DNA from: Aquila chrysaetos chrysaetos | Lineage: Eukaryota > Chordata > Aves > Accipitriformes > Accipitridae | Assembly: GCF_900496995.4 (NCBI RefSeq) | Contig: NC_044019.1 | Coordinates: 496,001 to 560,000 of the forward strand | DNA length: 64,000 nucleotides | Reading direction: 5' to 3' | In this document: piece by piece, positions 24,001 to 36,300 of the stretch | Layout of the letters: each line of letters begins with the position of its first letter | How positions within the stretch are numbered: position 1 is the first letter of the stretch | Made by a program: the position numbers and the translations under genes | The notes under the pieces: model-generated | The model's database searches: none | Told to the model about the DNA's origin: nothing | Seen by the model: only the letters and a program-made list of their open reading frames with translations

Positions 24001-27000
24001 TGGTTAGAGAAATACATTGATACTGAATTACCTGTGCTCATGATTACTCTGCCAGGTACCTTGAAATGCTTCTCGAGTACCTACAGGATTACACAGATCG
24101 AGTGAAACCGTTACTGGACCAGAATGAACTTTTTGGGAAAATTCAGACTGAGTTTGAGAAGAAGTGGGAAAATGGAACGTTCCCTGGCTGGCCGGTGAGC
24201 AGTCGTTAAGCCTGTGTGACTGCTTCTGTATTTGTGATAGGTTTTCTGTGAATCATTTGTGTAAAGTCATCACTGAGGTTAAATCTAATAGCAAGGTGTG
24301 CAGTTGTGTATCAGTGTCTTGGTTTTGGCTGGGATAGAGTTAACTGTCTTCCTAGGAGCTGGTACAGTGCTATGTTTTTGAGTTCAGTATGCAAAGAATG
24401 TTGATAACACTGATGTTTTCAGTTGTTGCTAAGTAATGTTTAGTCTAAAGTCAAGGATTTTTCAGCTTCTGATGCCCCACCAGCAAGAAGGCTGGAGGGC
24501 ACAAGAAGCTGGGAGGGGACACAGCCAGGAAAGCTGACCCAAACTGGCCAAAGGGATATTCCATACCATGTGACGTCATGTCTAGTATATAAATTGGGAG
24601 GGGGGGGGGGGGGCTGTCGCTGCTTGGGGACTGACTGGGCGTCAGTCGGCGGGTGGTGAGCAATTGCGTTGTGCATCACTTGTACATTCCAATCCTTTTA
24701 TTATTACTATTGCCATTTTATTAGTGTTATTATTATCATTATTAGTTTCTTCTTTTCTGTTCTATTAAACCGTTCTTATCTCAACCCACGAGTTTTACTT
24801 TTCCCAATTTTCTCCCCCATCCCACTGGGTGGGGGGCGGAGTGAGTGAGCGGCTGTGTGGTGCTTAGTTGCTGGCTGGAGTTAAACCACGACAATCAGGA
24901 AGATGCAATTTAATGCTAACTTGAAAACCAATGTAACCAGTTTGAAACTAACCTTTTTTTTAAGGTTTGTTTATTTTGAATCTTTTCTATTGTTCCATTG
25001 CTCAGTTTAGTGAGAGACTTTTTTCTCTGTTAAATGAACTGCTTTTCTTGAGGTTAGAATATTATATTGCATGAAGTGTTGTAGGATGTCACAAAGATCT
25101 TGCATGTGGTTTTTCTTGGCAGAAAGAGACCAGCAGTGCACTCACTCATGCTGGAGCCCACCTGGACCTCTCAGCATTTTCCTCTTGGGAGGTATGTTTT
25201 CAGTGCTGTGCACTTAGTGCTAAATTTTGAGCAGGTGGAAGCTCAGTAATTTTGTTTCTTTTCGTAATTTTACTTGCTGAGCTTTCGTCTCTGGCTCTAT
25301 GCTTTGTGGATAAAACTTTGATTATGCTGATGACTTACATCCCCCTAATAGGAGAAATTAACTCGAAAGGTTGGATTTGTCACATTCCTCATTTTTCAGT
25401 GAAGAGTGGTGCACCCTTGACAGTCCTTTCTTGAGTGCTGTACATTGTTTGTGCTTTGGTTTTTGTTGTGGGTTTTTTTTTTTTTTTAGTAAGTTAAAAC
25501 ACACATACATCCATATTGTGTTTGTTTAATAGCTCCTTTCTTATTGTGATTTACTTTAATTGAACAGGAATTGGCCTCCCTGGGACTGGACAGGTTAAAA
25601 TCAGCTTTACTGGCCCTGGGACTAAAATGTGGCGGGTAAGGTGCAGTCTTTTTATAGTTACTTTTCAGTTTTTGAGGTCTTCCTGTTTTGCATTCCTTTG
25701 TGGGATACTTGTTTTGTCATCTCTGTTGTGCAAGAATTACCTTAATGATGTTTGAAAGACAAAACATTGAGAACCAGTCAGGGGATACTGCGATATACTG
25801 CTTTGAAAAGTGTCCCGTACTGAAGTCTTTTGTATAGAAGAATTTGGCTTAAGGAATGAAGAAAAAGATAATCGGAAATCTCATGAGCTCTTAAAAGCTA
25901 AATTTAGAATTTTGTTGCATGAATTCAAATAATTCTCGGGAAGTGTAAAACTATGGTTTGGACTCATCTCCTCCCTGCTTCTCCATAGGACTCTGGAAGA
26001 GCGTGCTCAGAGACTTTTTAGCACTAAAGGCAAATCCCTAGAAGCACTTGATCCTTCCTTGTTTGCTAAGAATCCAAAGACAAAAGGCAGCAAAAGGTGA
26101 GTTCCTAAAGGTCATTCTGAGGTTGGTGGTGTTGTCTTCACTTGGATGAGAAGTATTCTATAGAAATCACTCCTGTATAGTCATGACAGAGATTCTTGGA
26201 GTGTTAGAAGCTTTTCATGTTGCACCAAATAGTCCTGAATGAAATGGACGATACCAGAGCTAAATTTGTGTGTGTGTGTGCAGTTTAGGTTACATGAGCT
26301 GTTTGGTATTTGTTTCTGTTTTCTTGCTGTATACAAGTCAAGTGTGTCTTTAGAAGTTGAGTGTACACATGATATTTGCAGTTCTGGAACAGACTTCATA
26401 AAGTTTCTTGATCTATTTCCAGAGACACTGAAAGAAATAAAGATCTTGCATTCCTGGAAGCTCAGATTTATGAATATGTAGAAGTTCTTGGGGTAAGGAT
26501 TTAATTTTGTCTTTGAGCTTTTTATTTCAGAGCTGTCAAATAGTGATGGGAAGGTCATCCACATCTTTACCCAGTGCTTTCATAGATAGCATGCCCAGAA
26601 GAGTTATTTGCATGTCCAGAGTCATAAGGTTTTAAAGTGCATGTTAGCAGATAGCTTTTTCTGTCAGTAAGTAGAATATTCTTCTTTGGAAGTACAAAAT
26701 GTTATACTAAAAACTTAAGTTGTTAGGCTAAGCAAAATGGGAGTTCTCTGTTCTGTACTGGTCTTCCATTCCCCTGTCTCTGTACATTGAGGAAGTGTTT
26801 CACACTGCAAGAGTTTGCCCTTATTCTGTTGCTGTCGTGTTGTGTGAACAATTCCTTCTCTTTTCTCACACCCTAGGAACAGAGACACCTCACTCACGAG
26901 AATGTGCAGCGTAAGCAAGCACGGACAGGGGAAGAGAGGGAGGAGGAGGAGGAAGAGCAGATCAGTGAGAGTGAGAGTGAAGATGAAGAAAATGAAATTA

Positions 27001-29433
27001 TTTATAATCCTAAAAATCTGCCTCTTGGTTGGGATGGCAAGGTAACTGACATTGTCAGGTCTGGAAAAGTGGGAGGTGTCACTGACTCCACACTACTCTT
27101 CTGTTTGAACCTGCCTTGCCATTTGGCCTAATCTTTGTTTCTCTTCGCTTGTCAGCCAATCCCATACTGGTTATATAAATTACATGGTTTAAACATCAAC
27201 TACAATTGTGAGATTTGTGGTAACTACACCTACCGAGGGCCCAAAGCTTTTCAGCGTCACTTTGCAGTAAGTAACGTGTTGCTACAAAAACATCAGTACT
27301 ATGTTCAGATAATCTTTATAATAAGTAACTAGTAAATCACTGGAGTGCCTGAGTGGCACTTCTTCCACTTTTAAAATGTGGGTCTGGGCTGATGCTGCAG
27401 GGCCATGCTCTGTACGGTCCCTTCTTGTTAGAACACTTAATTCCAGTACCCAGATCTGATTGGTGCAGAGTGCCTGTTGACTGCCAGTGTATTGTTACTA
27501 TCTGAAATACAGAAAAAATATTTTTATAGAGGTTTTTAGGACTGGTAGATTTGTTTTTTGATAGTATTTGTTTCACCCTGTCCAGATGTTAATATATCTT
27601 TTTAGTCTTTGGCATTGCAGATGAAGTGGCGTTCCCTCTCATACACTGACCTCTTGCCTCTTGTCCCCAGGAGTGGCGACATGCTCACGGGATGAGATGC
27701 CTGGGCATTCCCAACACAGCACATTTTGCCAACGTCACGCAGATTGAGGATGCAGTCTCATGTAAGTAGTGATAGCAGAACAGGGAACATGTGGCATAAG
27801 AACGCTCATGTTAGTTCTTGCCAAAAATTTGTCTTACCCTATGACCAGAGACTATTTTTGGGAAAGAGGGTAAGAAACAGGTGCATGCGGGGTGATCCTT
27901 CCTTGGACCATCCATCCCAGCTTTTAAAATGAGAGTGGCTTTTTTTCTTTGTTGGATACTTGCAGGAGTAGATGCTTGCTGGGATTCCCAGTGAAGCATT
28001 CATTTGTTGCCAGCTGTTTTGTCTGTGATGCTTTGTGTATGAAATCTCAGCCAAGTGCAATGGGCCACCATTTCTTTAGGCAGAGTGTGGCTACATCATT
28101 CCATATAACTCTTACTTAATTGATGTTCGTCAACATCTTTATGAGGAAGCCAGAAAAACCTTCAGAAACGGTAGAGCCTATAGGCAGATTTTGAAAGCCT
28201 ACAGTATTTAGGACTTACAGTGATTGTAATTTAATGCGGCTAATCTGTGCTGATGTTTTGAGGAGGCTACCTCATGCAGAGGTTGTTTCTTGAATCTGCC
28301 CTGCTTAGGTTAACAGATACAGGTTATGGTTCCTGGAGGTAAATTAATTCTTGCCTAGAAGAAACCAAACAGGTAAAGCCTTGATTTCCCAAACAAGTTA
28401 TTATTACCGTTGGAGCTGTATCTCTGAAGTAGTGTTTTTGGACCTTTGTCTTTTGTGTCCAATCCTGAATCGTCATTTTAAAGCCTTGTTTGCTTTTGTT
28501 CTGTGCCTTTCAGTAAACCATACAGGGGAACAATAAATTTGTAACGGATAGTAGATATGTTGCTGGACTGTTGAAGTGACAGTGTTTTAAAAGAAAAAAA
28601 AAACCAACTTGTGTATGTTTTACTAGGTGAAAAACTAGTATCTCCAGGGAAATAGCATTAGATCCTGTATGACTTTGTATTTACAGTGTGGGCAAAGCTG
28701 AAACAACAGAAGGCTTCAGAGAGATGGCAGCCTGATACAGAGGTGAGATGTTACAGAGGCATTTGCATGTCTAGTCCTGTGTACCTGGGAACCCCCCATT
28801 TACCTTGCATGAACTGTCTGGCTCTGTCAAAAGTATTTCTCAGGGAGTCCCCTGCATGCTGGAGAGATGAGCAGGAGCCTACGTTACTGGTTGCACAGCT
28901 CCTGTTAGTGGTGATGTATGAAAAGCACTTCTTGTGCTGTATTGGAAAGGAGTTCTGATAGGACAGACTCAGCCCCTTGTGTAAGAATTTTTTAATACAC
29001 TGCTTTACAGTACCGATGTCACCTTTGTTTTGTGAGAAGAAAAAGGAACTGTTGTAAGCAGTGTGTTCACTTATACTAGTGTCTTTTCTTAAGCTTCTGT
29101 CTCAAACCATTTTTCAACAGCTTGCCAGGGCAACTGTGGGAAATACAGCCTGTAGTACAGCATGTAATTATTCTGATTCTGAATAAGCTCTTCTCATGGA
29201 GCCTGCTGGCAGATCCACTGCATACCCTCATGTAGAGAGGTTCTTGGCAGGGTGGTCGTGTTCAGTAGGTGCTGCTGGAGCTAAAATTCAAATGCTGTAG
29301 TACAACCTGAGTCAGGCTGTGTCCAGGTGTCTCTAAACTGTTTGTTCCATTCTAGGAGGAATACGAGGATTCCAGTGGGAACGTGGTGAATAAAAAGACC
29401 TATGAAGACTTGAAACGTCAAGGGTTGCTGTAG
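21056..29433 (+). CDS. SF3A3: Splicing factor 3A subunit 3 (SF3a60)
   Basis: Exons: 21056-21151, 21232-21279, 21469-21521, 22017-22122, 22595-22667, 23069-23160, 23598-23680, 24056-24194, 25123-25191, 25568-25635, 25989-26096, 26423-26492, 26877-27041, 27156-27266, 27671-27761, 28687-28742, 29356-29433. Together they give 1506 nt and 501 aa, the same length as the human protein, with all phases consistent. The product is the 60-kDa subunit of SF3a, which with SF3b matures 17S U2 snRNP and tethers it near the branch point in the nucleus. Visible parts are the N-terminal [20 protein letters not shown] segment, a SAP-like helix pair around residues 254-290, an acidic Glu/Ser stretch around 350-375, and a matrin-type C2H2 zinc finger with C408, C411, H425 and H431. 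The C-terminus is KRQGLL. The start codon lies in the CpG island and matches the conserved N-terminus. Intron 8 carries a solo LTR. Confidence 0.98.
24315..24893 (+). mobile_element. Solo endogenous retrovirus LTR (ERVL-like) in SF3A3 intron 8
   Basis: A 579-bp element begins TGTCTTGG and ends CCACGACA, flanked by a perfect 5-bp target-site duplication ATCAG at 24310-24314 and 24894-24898. It has LTR architecture in the sense orientation of SF3A3: a CRE-like TGACGTCA at 24571-24578, a TATATAAA-type TATA box near 24587, a 13-base G run near 24600, and an ATTAAA poly(A) signal at 24764-24769. No gag, pol or env sequence is attached, so this is a recombined solo LTR. The 5-bp duplication fits ERVL-type (class III) elements; family assignment is inference. 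Confidence 0.88.
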
Positions 29434-29629
29434 CTTTTCCCAAGTGAAGGATTTCACATCTGAAAAGCAAGTGGAGAAGTGTCAGCAGCTCTGACTCTTC
29501 TTCAGTTTCTGGATTTTCTATGTGCATGAGTATAGATTTCAAGGATACTTTATAGATTCACTTTCTAGTAAGCCCCTTGTGAAAAGCAGACTTGTGACGT
29601 TATTTTATATTAAAAAAACACCCTTGAAA

Positions 29630-29635
29630 AATAAA
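29630..29635 (+). terminator. SF3A3: SF3A3 poly(A) signal
   Basis: AATAAA lies about 200 bases after the SF3A3 stop codon, preceded by an A/T-rich segment. It is the first canonical signal downstream. Confidence 0.85.
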
Positions 29636-29639
29636 CCAA

Positions 29640-32600
29640 TTTTAATTTAGGAAGTGCTGAGAAACTTGTCTCCTTTCGTACGCTGGAAGGAAGAGATTTG
29701 ATTACGGTATTTTTAAAATGCTTTTTCCGCAGTTTGAATTGTCAGAAACAATTGCTTCTCTCTTATTCCTGTTCTGATGGAAATTTTTATGATGCAGATT
29801 GGCTTTCTGTAAATCACACATGAACATTGCGTGCTGACAATGAGTAACAGTCCTATACTATGCTGTAAGCGTATGGTTTTCTTTGGGTTCCTTTGCGAAA
29901 CAAATTTATTTGGCTTACATTGCTGCTTTTACCTCAGGTCTGTCTCCCTGTGGAGCTTTGGCCACTGGGATTTTTTTTCAGGGAATTAGTAATTGAGCTT
30001 GATTTAGGTTGGGCTGTGTGGGCAGTTTGTGGTAATTTCTCCAGCACTGTTGTTGACTTGAAAGATGTGGTAGATTCTAGTGCAGATCCTTTCTTTGGTG
30101 ACTCTTGAGCTGTGGTGCAGGAGGATTGAGATGGGAACACATGATGTGTTTAGATGTGACCGTTGTGACTTCAGGAGCATTCTCTGCACACCTCAGTGCC
30201 ATGCTTAAAGATGTCTGTACATAACCCCATGATATTCATGCTGTCACATGAATTGCAAGTCCAGCGAGGAGAAAAGAGGCGTTGTGTGGAGGCCACGTGC
30301 ATTGTGTGTGGCAGTCCTTGTGCCCCCTCCAGCCCCTCAGGTGGGGTTTCATTTTGGCGTAGAGTTGGCTTGTGTGACATCTCTAGCCTCAAAAAAACCC
30401 CTTTCTCTATTGTCACTGTGCAGGGCTGTTTGCATCACCAGATGCCATGGAGCTGCAGGTAACAAACACTTCCCCCAAGTGATGGTTTGTGCAGCTGGTG
30501 GTTGGCAGGGATGGGGCTGGTTGCTGGCACCAGGGTGTGAGCCTGTGCGGCAGGCACCACAGCTGCTGTCGGTGCTTGGAGGCACTCCACTGCTAGCAGC
30601 AGCTACAGTCTTTCGCTGGTGTGCTGGGGCTTTGGGAAGCGGACGGACAGGGTGAGTCAATGCTGTGGGCTCTTTCCTTTCCCTGCTCTGGGGGAAAGTT
30701 ACTCTCCTTGGGATGAGGCTGTGTCTGGTGGGCGTTTGTTCCTAGCCTGCCCTGGAGCTGGGTTGGGCTGTGCTGGAGTGGCACCCTGCTCAGTGAGGTT
30801 GTCCTAACCTGGTCTGGGTGGTGGCTGCTCTGGTTTGGAAGGTGAGGGAGATGCCAGCCTGCCTTGTCTTCTCTTCCACTCTGAATGAACAGCCTCAGTG
30901 GTCACTATGCAAGCTTCAGCCACTGCAGGTCCTTGGGGAATGCTAACTGGACCTAAATCACAAGACAGGAGGGGAGTGTTACAGTGCTCTTTGGAGAACT
31001 TGGCCTTGGAGCCTGTATGGAGTCACGTCTGCACTGTTTGCCTAGTTAAGCAGGTAAAGATTTTTGAATGGAAAGGAGAGATACTCCTACAGTGGAGAGC
31101 TGGGTGTCATGGGAAGCAGCACCAAAGCCGGCAGAACTTCCCAAACCATGGGGGTGAGCAGCAGGCAAGGGACTGGGCCGTGAGAAACTGCAAACACCTC
31201 TTTGTAGTCAGGACTTGACAGCAGCGTGGAGGTACATGCAAGGACGTAACCAGCAGCTTTACAGCAGAAAACCTCTGTCCATTGAACGTGCTCCGTCATG
31301 AAGCCTAGCCACTGTTGGCAGAACTCTGCTTTCCCTGCCATGAAGCAGTGGTGGCTCCAGTGCCCACCCTCAGGAGCAAGCTGCTGCAGCAGCTTTGCCA
31401 GGCAGCTCTCTTGTCACGGCACACCTGCCTCCCACCCCGTCTGGCCAGCCTGTATTGCTTTCACAGCGGTGCTGCCTGGTTTCCTCGCTCAGTCCGGGCA
31501 GTGAGCTGGTCGCAGCCTGAGGGCCGTGGTGCCCAGACCAGGCAGGTGGGAAATTCTGCGTGAAAGGGATGTTTGTGCCACTGTCCTGGGCTGGGGGGCT
31601 GCGGTGTGGGCTGACAGGGAGGGGAGACACAGACACAGATGGACAGGTGGGAAGGATGTGACTGTTTATCGTAAGTTAATCAGAAATATTTGAGTGTTGG
31701 CAGTGCAATGGCTCTTTATGATCCAGAGCATTTCCACATCTTGCTAGTGAAAGCTACTTCAGCTGTAAGTGTTCCTGTTTATGTTCCACGAGTTGCGTGC
31801 CAGAACTAACAGGCCTGTGTTTTGCTCTTTGCCAGGTCCTGAGGACCTGTTGCAGAGGCATGTCTGGAAACAGGCATTTTTCACACCAGACTTTGTCTAT
31901 CCACAGCAAGAACTGCTATGGAGGGTTCTCTGGCTGCCCTGACTTCTGAGGGCTGGTGGGCTTGGGTTCTCCTGTGACGGGTGCTGCTGCTGGTGGGTCA
32001 CATCTTCATTTGCAACAGCATCAGCAAAGAACTGTCACGTGTAACTACCCTGCCTTCATGCTGCTGGCAGCTGCCTGCAGCTCTGTGTATTGCCTGTGAG
32101 CACTGGTGAAGGGTTACCACACCAACGGGAGCAGGTGGCTCCCCGAGGGGCTCCTGCTCCCCAGCAGCTGTGCTGTACTCCTGGGCCCTGTCTGTGGCAG
32201 GTGGCTGCGGCAGCCTCGGTGGTTTTGCAGAGCCTCTCGGGAGGGAGCGACTGTGGATGTCCAGGGGCTGAGCCCACAGGGCTGAGCATCGCTCCTGCAA
32301 GCACGTGGCCGCACGTGGCACAGTGCTGCAGCCCCGGGGCTCATACTGGAGGTAGAGCGTAGACCTGTACTGGGGTGTCTGCCCCGTGCCTCTGGGGGGG
32401 CAGCTCCCTGCAGCCTCCAGCAGCTGACTGGGGCACTCAGCAGCAGCACAGGCAGGAGCCAGGCGAGCCCCAGCAGGTGCCTTCTCTTCCCCAAAGGTGC
32501 TTGCAGCCGGTGCCCCGGGGGTGCTCTGGGCCTCCTGCACAGCCCAGGCACAAACACCCCCGGGGAGAGCGCCCGCTCCCACTCAGCGGCGCGGCTGTGC

Positions 32601-33340
32601 CCTGAGCGGGGAGCGCTGCTGCTGGCACAAGAGCTGGAGCCAGAGGTTGTGCTGCGCTGAGCTTGCAGGGGAGAAGTGACTGCCCCTCGGGAGTGGGCAC
32701 TCGGCGCTGCTGGGGTGTGTGGCTGTGCTGACCAGCACCGTGCTGGTGGCTCAGGAGGTTCAGTCTGGGGTAGGCACCTCCCAGGCCCCTTCTGCACTTG
32801 TTCAACGGCCCGCTGTTGCAGCTGTGGCTGAAAGGGCCTGCCTGTTGCTCCCTAAAGTCTAGGCAAGCACAGTGACAAGGGAGGGTGCTGAATTATCTGG
32901 TTATTTATATGTTAGATGATTTCTGCATTGAGAGCCTGTGGAGAAAACCTGGACTGCAGTTTTCAGAGGTGCTGTTGGTGGGTGTTGTTACTGCCAGGCA
33001 CTTAATCCTGCCTGAAAAGCACGTCCTGCCGCTGCGGGGACCAAAAATGAAGTGCCGAACAACCTGGATTCCTCTGGTGTCCCATGGTGTCCAGAATAAA
33101 GGCTGTAGAATTTCCTAGGAGAAAGGTTTCTTAAAAAAAAAAAAAAAGCCTCAACAGGAAAAATCTCTTATGTAAGTTGTCCTGATGTTGTTTCTGCCAC
33201 CTCGTCCTGAGCCACGCGCCAGGCAGACGCAGGGACCACGTGCCACAGTAACTGCGGCAGTGACCACTGGACTGTCCCCTCCTGCTCCCCAGCTCTGACC
33301 GTCCCTCTTCCTGCCAGGTCCCGGGTGAAGCTGCTGGTGG
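29640..33340. other. Intergenic region between SF3A3 and the double Ly6/uPAR gene
   Basis: No conserved exon is recognisable. 32000-32800 is GC-rich with several overlapping open frames on both strands. A minus-strand frame contains a signal-peptide-like Leu-rich stretch but lacks a nearby Met and any splice support. A TTCCTGCCAG acceptor-like sequence ends at 33317, about 23 bases before the next gene's first ATG, so a non-coding upstream exon of that gene may lie in this interval. Confidence 0.45.
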
Positions 33341-36300
33341 ATGAAGATGGCAGGTTGCCGATGGCTCATCCCCCCCATTCAAGGTAACGGGGGCTCTGCC
33401 ACAGCATGGAGAGCAGCGTCTGTCCCAGTGTTCCCAGGATGTCCATCCCTGTCCCAGCTGTCGGAGACTGTGCCAGAGGCTCCCTGGGGCGAGGGATGGC
33501 CACCAGTCACCTGTGGCTCTGGGCAGGTGGGGGGGTCTTTTCGCAGCAGGGCTGGCCCCCTGCAGCCAGTATGGGTCCCTGACCTCAGGTGTGTCTGTGG
33601 GGCTCCCCACAACCTCCCTGAGGGGAACTGGCCACCACCCTGCTCCAGGGAGGCTGCTGGGGGCTGGATTTGGTGTTTTGAGGGTGACCTGCCCGTGCTG
33701 CTGGGGCAGCTCTTTGGGCTGTGGGTAAGGCAGGCAGCAGACGTGGTGGTTTCAGTCGTCCCTGCTGTGTTCCAGGCCTGCTGCTCTGCATCTTGGCTCT
33801 GCAACTCTGCGTCCAGGACCCTCTTGCCACAGCAGGTGAGCTCTGCACCCCAAGGGAAACCTGGGGGTCCTGTGGGAAGCAGGGCAAAGGCAGTGTGGTG
33901 CAACAGGGAGTCTGTCCCTGTCCCCTCCAGGCTGTATTCTGTAGGATGGAGCTGCACTGAGGAACCTTTTCTCAAGGTTTTGACCCCAGACAAGCCTGTT
34001 CTTCACATGCAATGTGGCTGGAAGGGGGAGGGAGAAGCTGTTGTAACATCTCTCCATAGTGCTGCTGCGGTGGCCTGTTGTCTCTGACCTGCTTGTTGGG
34101 CTGCAAATGGACCTTGTTTGGGACATCCTGTCACTGACTGCCATCCACAGCCCAACCACAATGTGACTGATGGTTCCCACAGATCCCTTTGGACTGTGCC
34201 ATGGCTTGGGAAGGGATGCAGGGCTTGCTGAGCACGAGGTTGGTGTTTCCTTCACCGAGGGGGAACTTTGTGTTTTCCAGAGCACAACACGGCCGCCAAC
34301 GCCTCGGTGGCCGCCAACGCCTCGGTGGCCGCCAACGCCTCGGTGGCCGCCAACGCCTCGGTGGCCGCCAACGCCTCGGTGGCCGCCAACGCCTCTGTGA
34401 ATGGTACCGAAGAAACACTGGTAAGGAAGGGAATGGAAAGAGGGCCGTTGGCCGGGCTGTTGCAGCCCCACGGACAGGGTCTCTAGTCCAACTGGTCTCT
34501 CACAAGAGCCAGGAGTCCCATGAGAGCATCTCCTGGGGTGGAAGGGGAGGACCTCGGGCATGGTGGGTGGGCGTGTGGAGGCAGCCCTTCCAGACAGCAA
34601 GGCTGTGGTTGGGGACAGCACCATGGTGCCGTGCGAGGAGGCTTTGCTGCACGGTGACACCCTCGTGTGTTCTCCCTCCAGCTCACCTGCCAGAGCTTTC
34701 AGTGCTCTGGTGAGAGGTGTTACCAGGATGAAGCCCACGCCAACAAAACAGTGACCTGCCATAATGAGACTTACTGTGAGGTACGGAGCTTGCTGAGATG
34801 GGGGTGCAGGGGGGCTGTGATAGGGAAAGTCTGTTTTCTCTTTCTTTATATCAGGGATCCACAGTACTCTATTAAGTCTGTGTCGGTCTCCTGTTTCCCT
34901 TCTCTCTCTGTGGCAGTCTGTCAGTTATTTTTGCTCCTTCTAATGGCATCTCTTCACACTCCTAGCATTTTTTCCTTTGGCTCTGCTATTGCAGCTTTAT
35001 CGTTTCTCCAGCACGAACTACACAGCCAGCTGCAGCAGCGCGTGTGGCAGAGAGATGTGCAGGACCAACAGCAGCGTGAACACGCAGCAGTGTGCCCTGG
35101 ACTGCTGTGACTCTCCCCTCTGCCTGCAGCTCAATGCCAGCTCCTACGGTAACTGCCCATGGGGTCCCCGGCAGCGGTCTGAGGTTAATCCTGCCGCACA
35201 GGAGGGAGACGGGTGGGCAAAACCCATTGCAGAGGGCTGGCTGCGGCTGCATCCCTGCGTCTCCTCTGCCCTGGGGCTCTCTCTCCTTCGGAGCCAGGCG
35301 AGGGGACAGGGTGGCCCAGCAGCTCTGGCCGCACTGTGAGCCGTGCTGGTGATCTGTCCTGTGTGCAGCTGTGGAGGCCTCCGCGCAGGCTGTGTGCTGG
35401 GCGCAGCCTCACGGGGCTCCTCGTGTGTCTGCAGGTGACCTGCCAGCTGCCACTGCGCCGCCTACGACCACCACCACCACCCCCCGGCCTCCGCCCCGAA
35501 ACGTAGGTACTGGCTGGGCAGATGCTGCTGCAGCCACGGGCTCTCCTGGGGTCTGCAGCCGCTGGGACGGCTGAGCTCCCACCTGAGTGGGGGGGAGAGG
35601 GAGAGGTTCCTCCTGCACCTGCTTTACAGGGTGAAAAGCTGCCCTGGAAGGGGAACAAATCCTTAATGAGCTTTGAAAGAGGAGAGTCCGTAAGGAGCCC
35701 TGTCAAACAGGCCTGCTCCCAAGCCCAGCACTTACATCGGTTCAAAGACTTTGAACGGACTGCGTGGTGAGCCTTCCTCGCAGCCACAGGGAGGGTGTGG
35801 GGACTGATGGGGCACTGCAGCCTTTTCCTGAGCCTATGTGGAGGGGAAGGTGCTTATCTTTGCAGAGCCCTCTTAAGAGGAAGGAAAAGGAGGCTTGAAA
35901 CTTGTTTGCTACACTGGTGTTTCACTAAAGTTTCCTGCAGTTTCAGATGGGGCGCAGTTAATCTTTTATCTCTGTATCTAAAATGCCTGAGACAGCACTG
36001 GCCAAAAACCGCAGAACAGAGGGGGAGGTTGGAAAGGAGCCCTCATGAAAGAAGGGCTGTCTGAATTTCAGTTCTCGTCCTGGGAGTCCTGCTCTCCAGA
36101 CTGATGAATATACAGTCTCTCCTCTGGCCCTCTCTTGTAGGGGAAAGTGTGTGCAGCATTCTCCTGTCACGGGGATGGGTGTTTCAAAGGCAAGAAGACT
36201 GTTGCTAGATGCATTGTCGGGCATGACTTCTGTGAGGTATGGATTTAGGGCTAAAGAGCAGGACAGCCCAGATGCAGGGATGTGCCCAGGAGCCTGCATG

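Noticed and set aside
32114-32797. Minus-strand 227-aa open frame with a Leu-rich, signal-peptide-like stretch (LLGLAWLLPVLLLSAPVSC).
   Set aside because: No Met lies close to the hydrophobic stretch, several frames on both strands are open in this GC-rich block, and no linked exons or known domain could be found.
33095-33100. AATAAA upstream of the Ly6/uPAR gene as an alternative SF3A3 or separate gene 3' end.
   Set aside because: SF3A3 already has a well-placed signal at 29630, and no other gene ends here.
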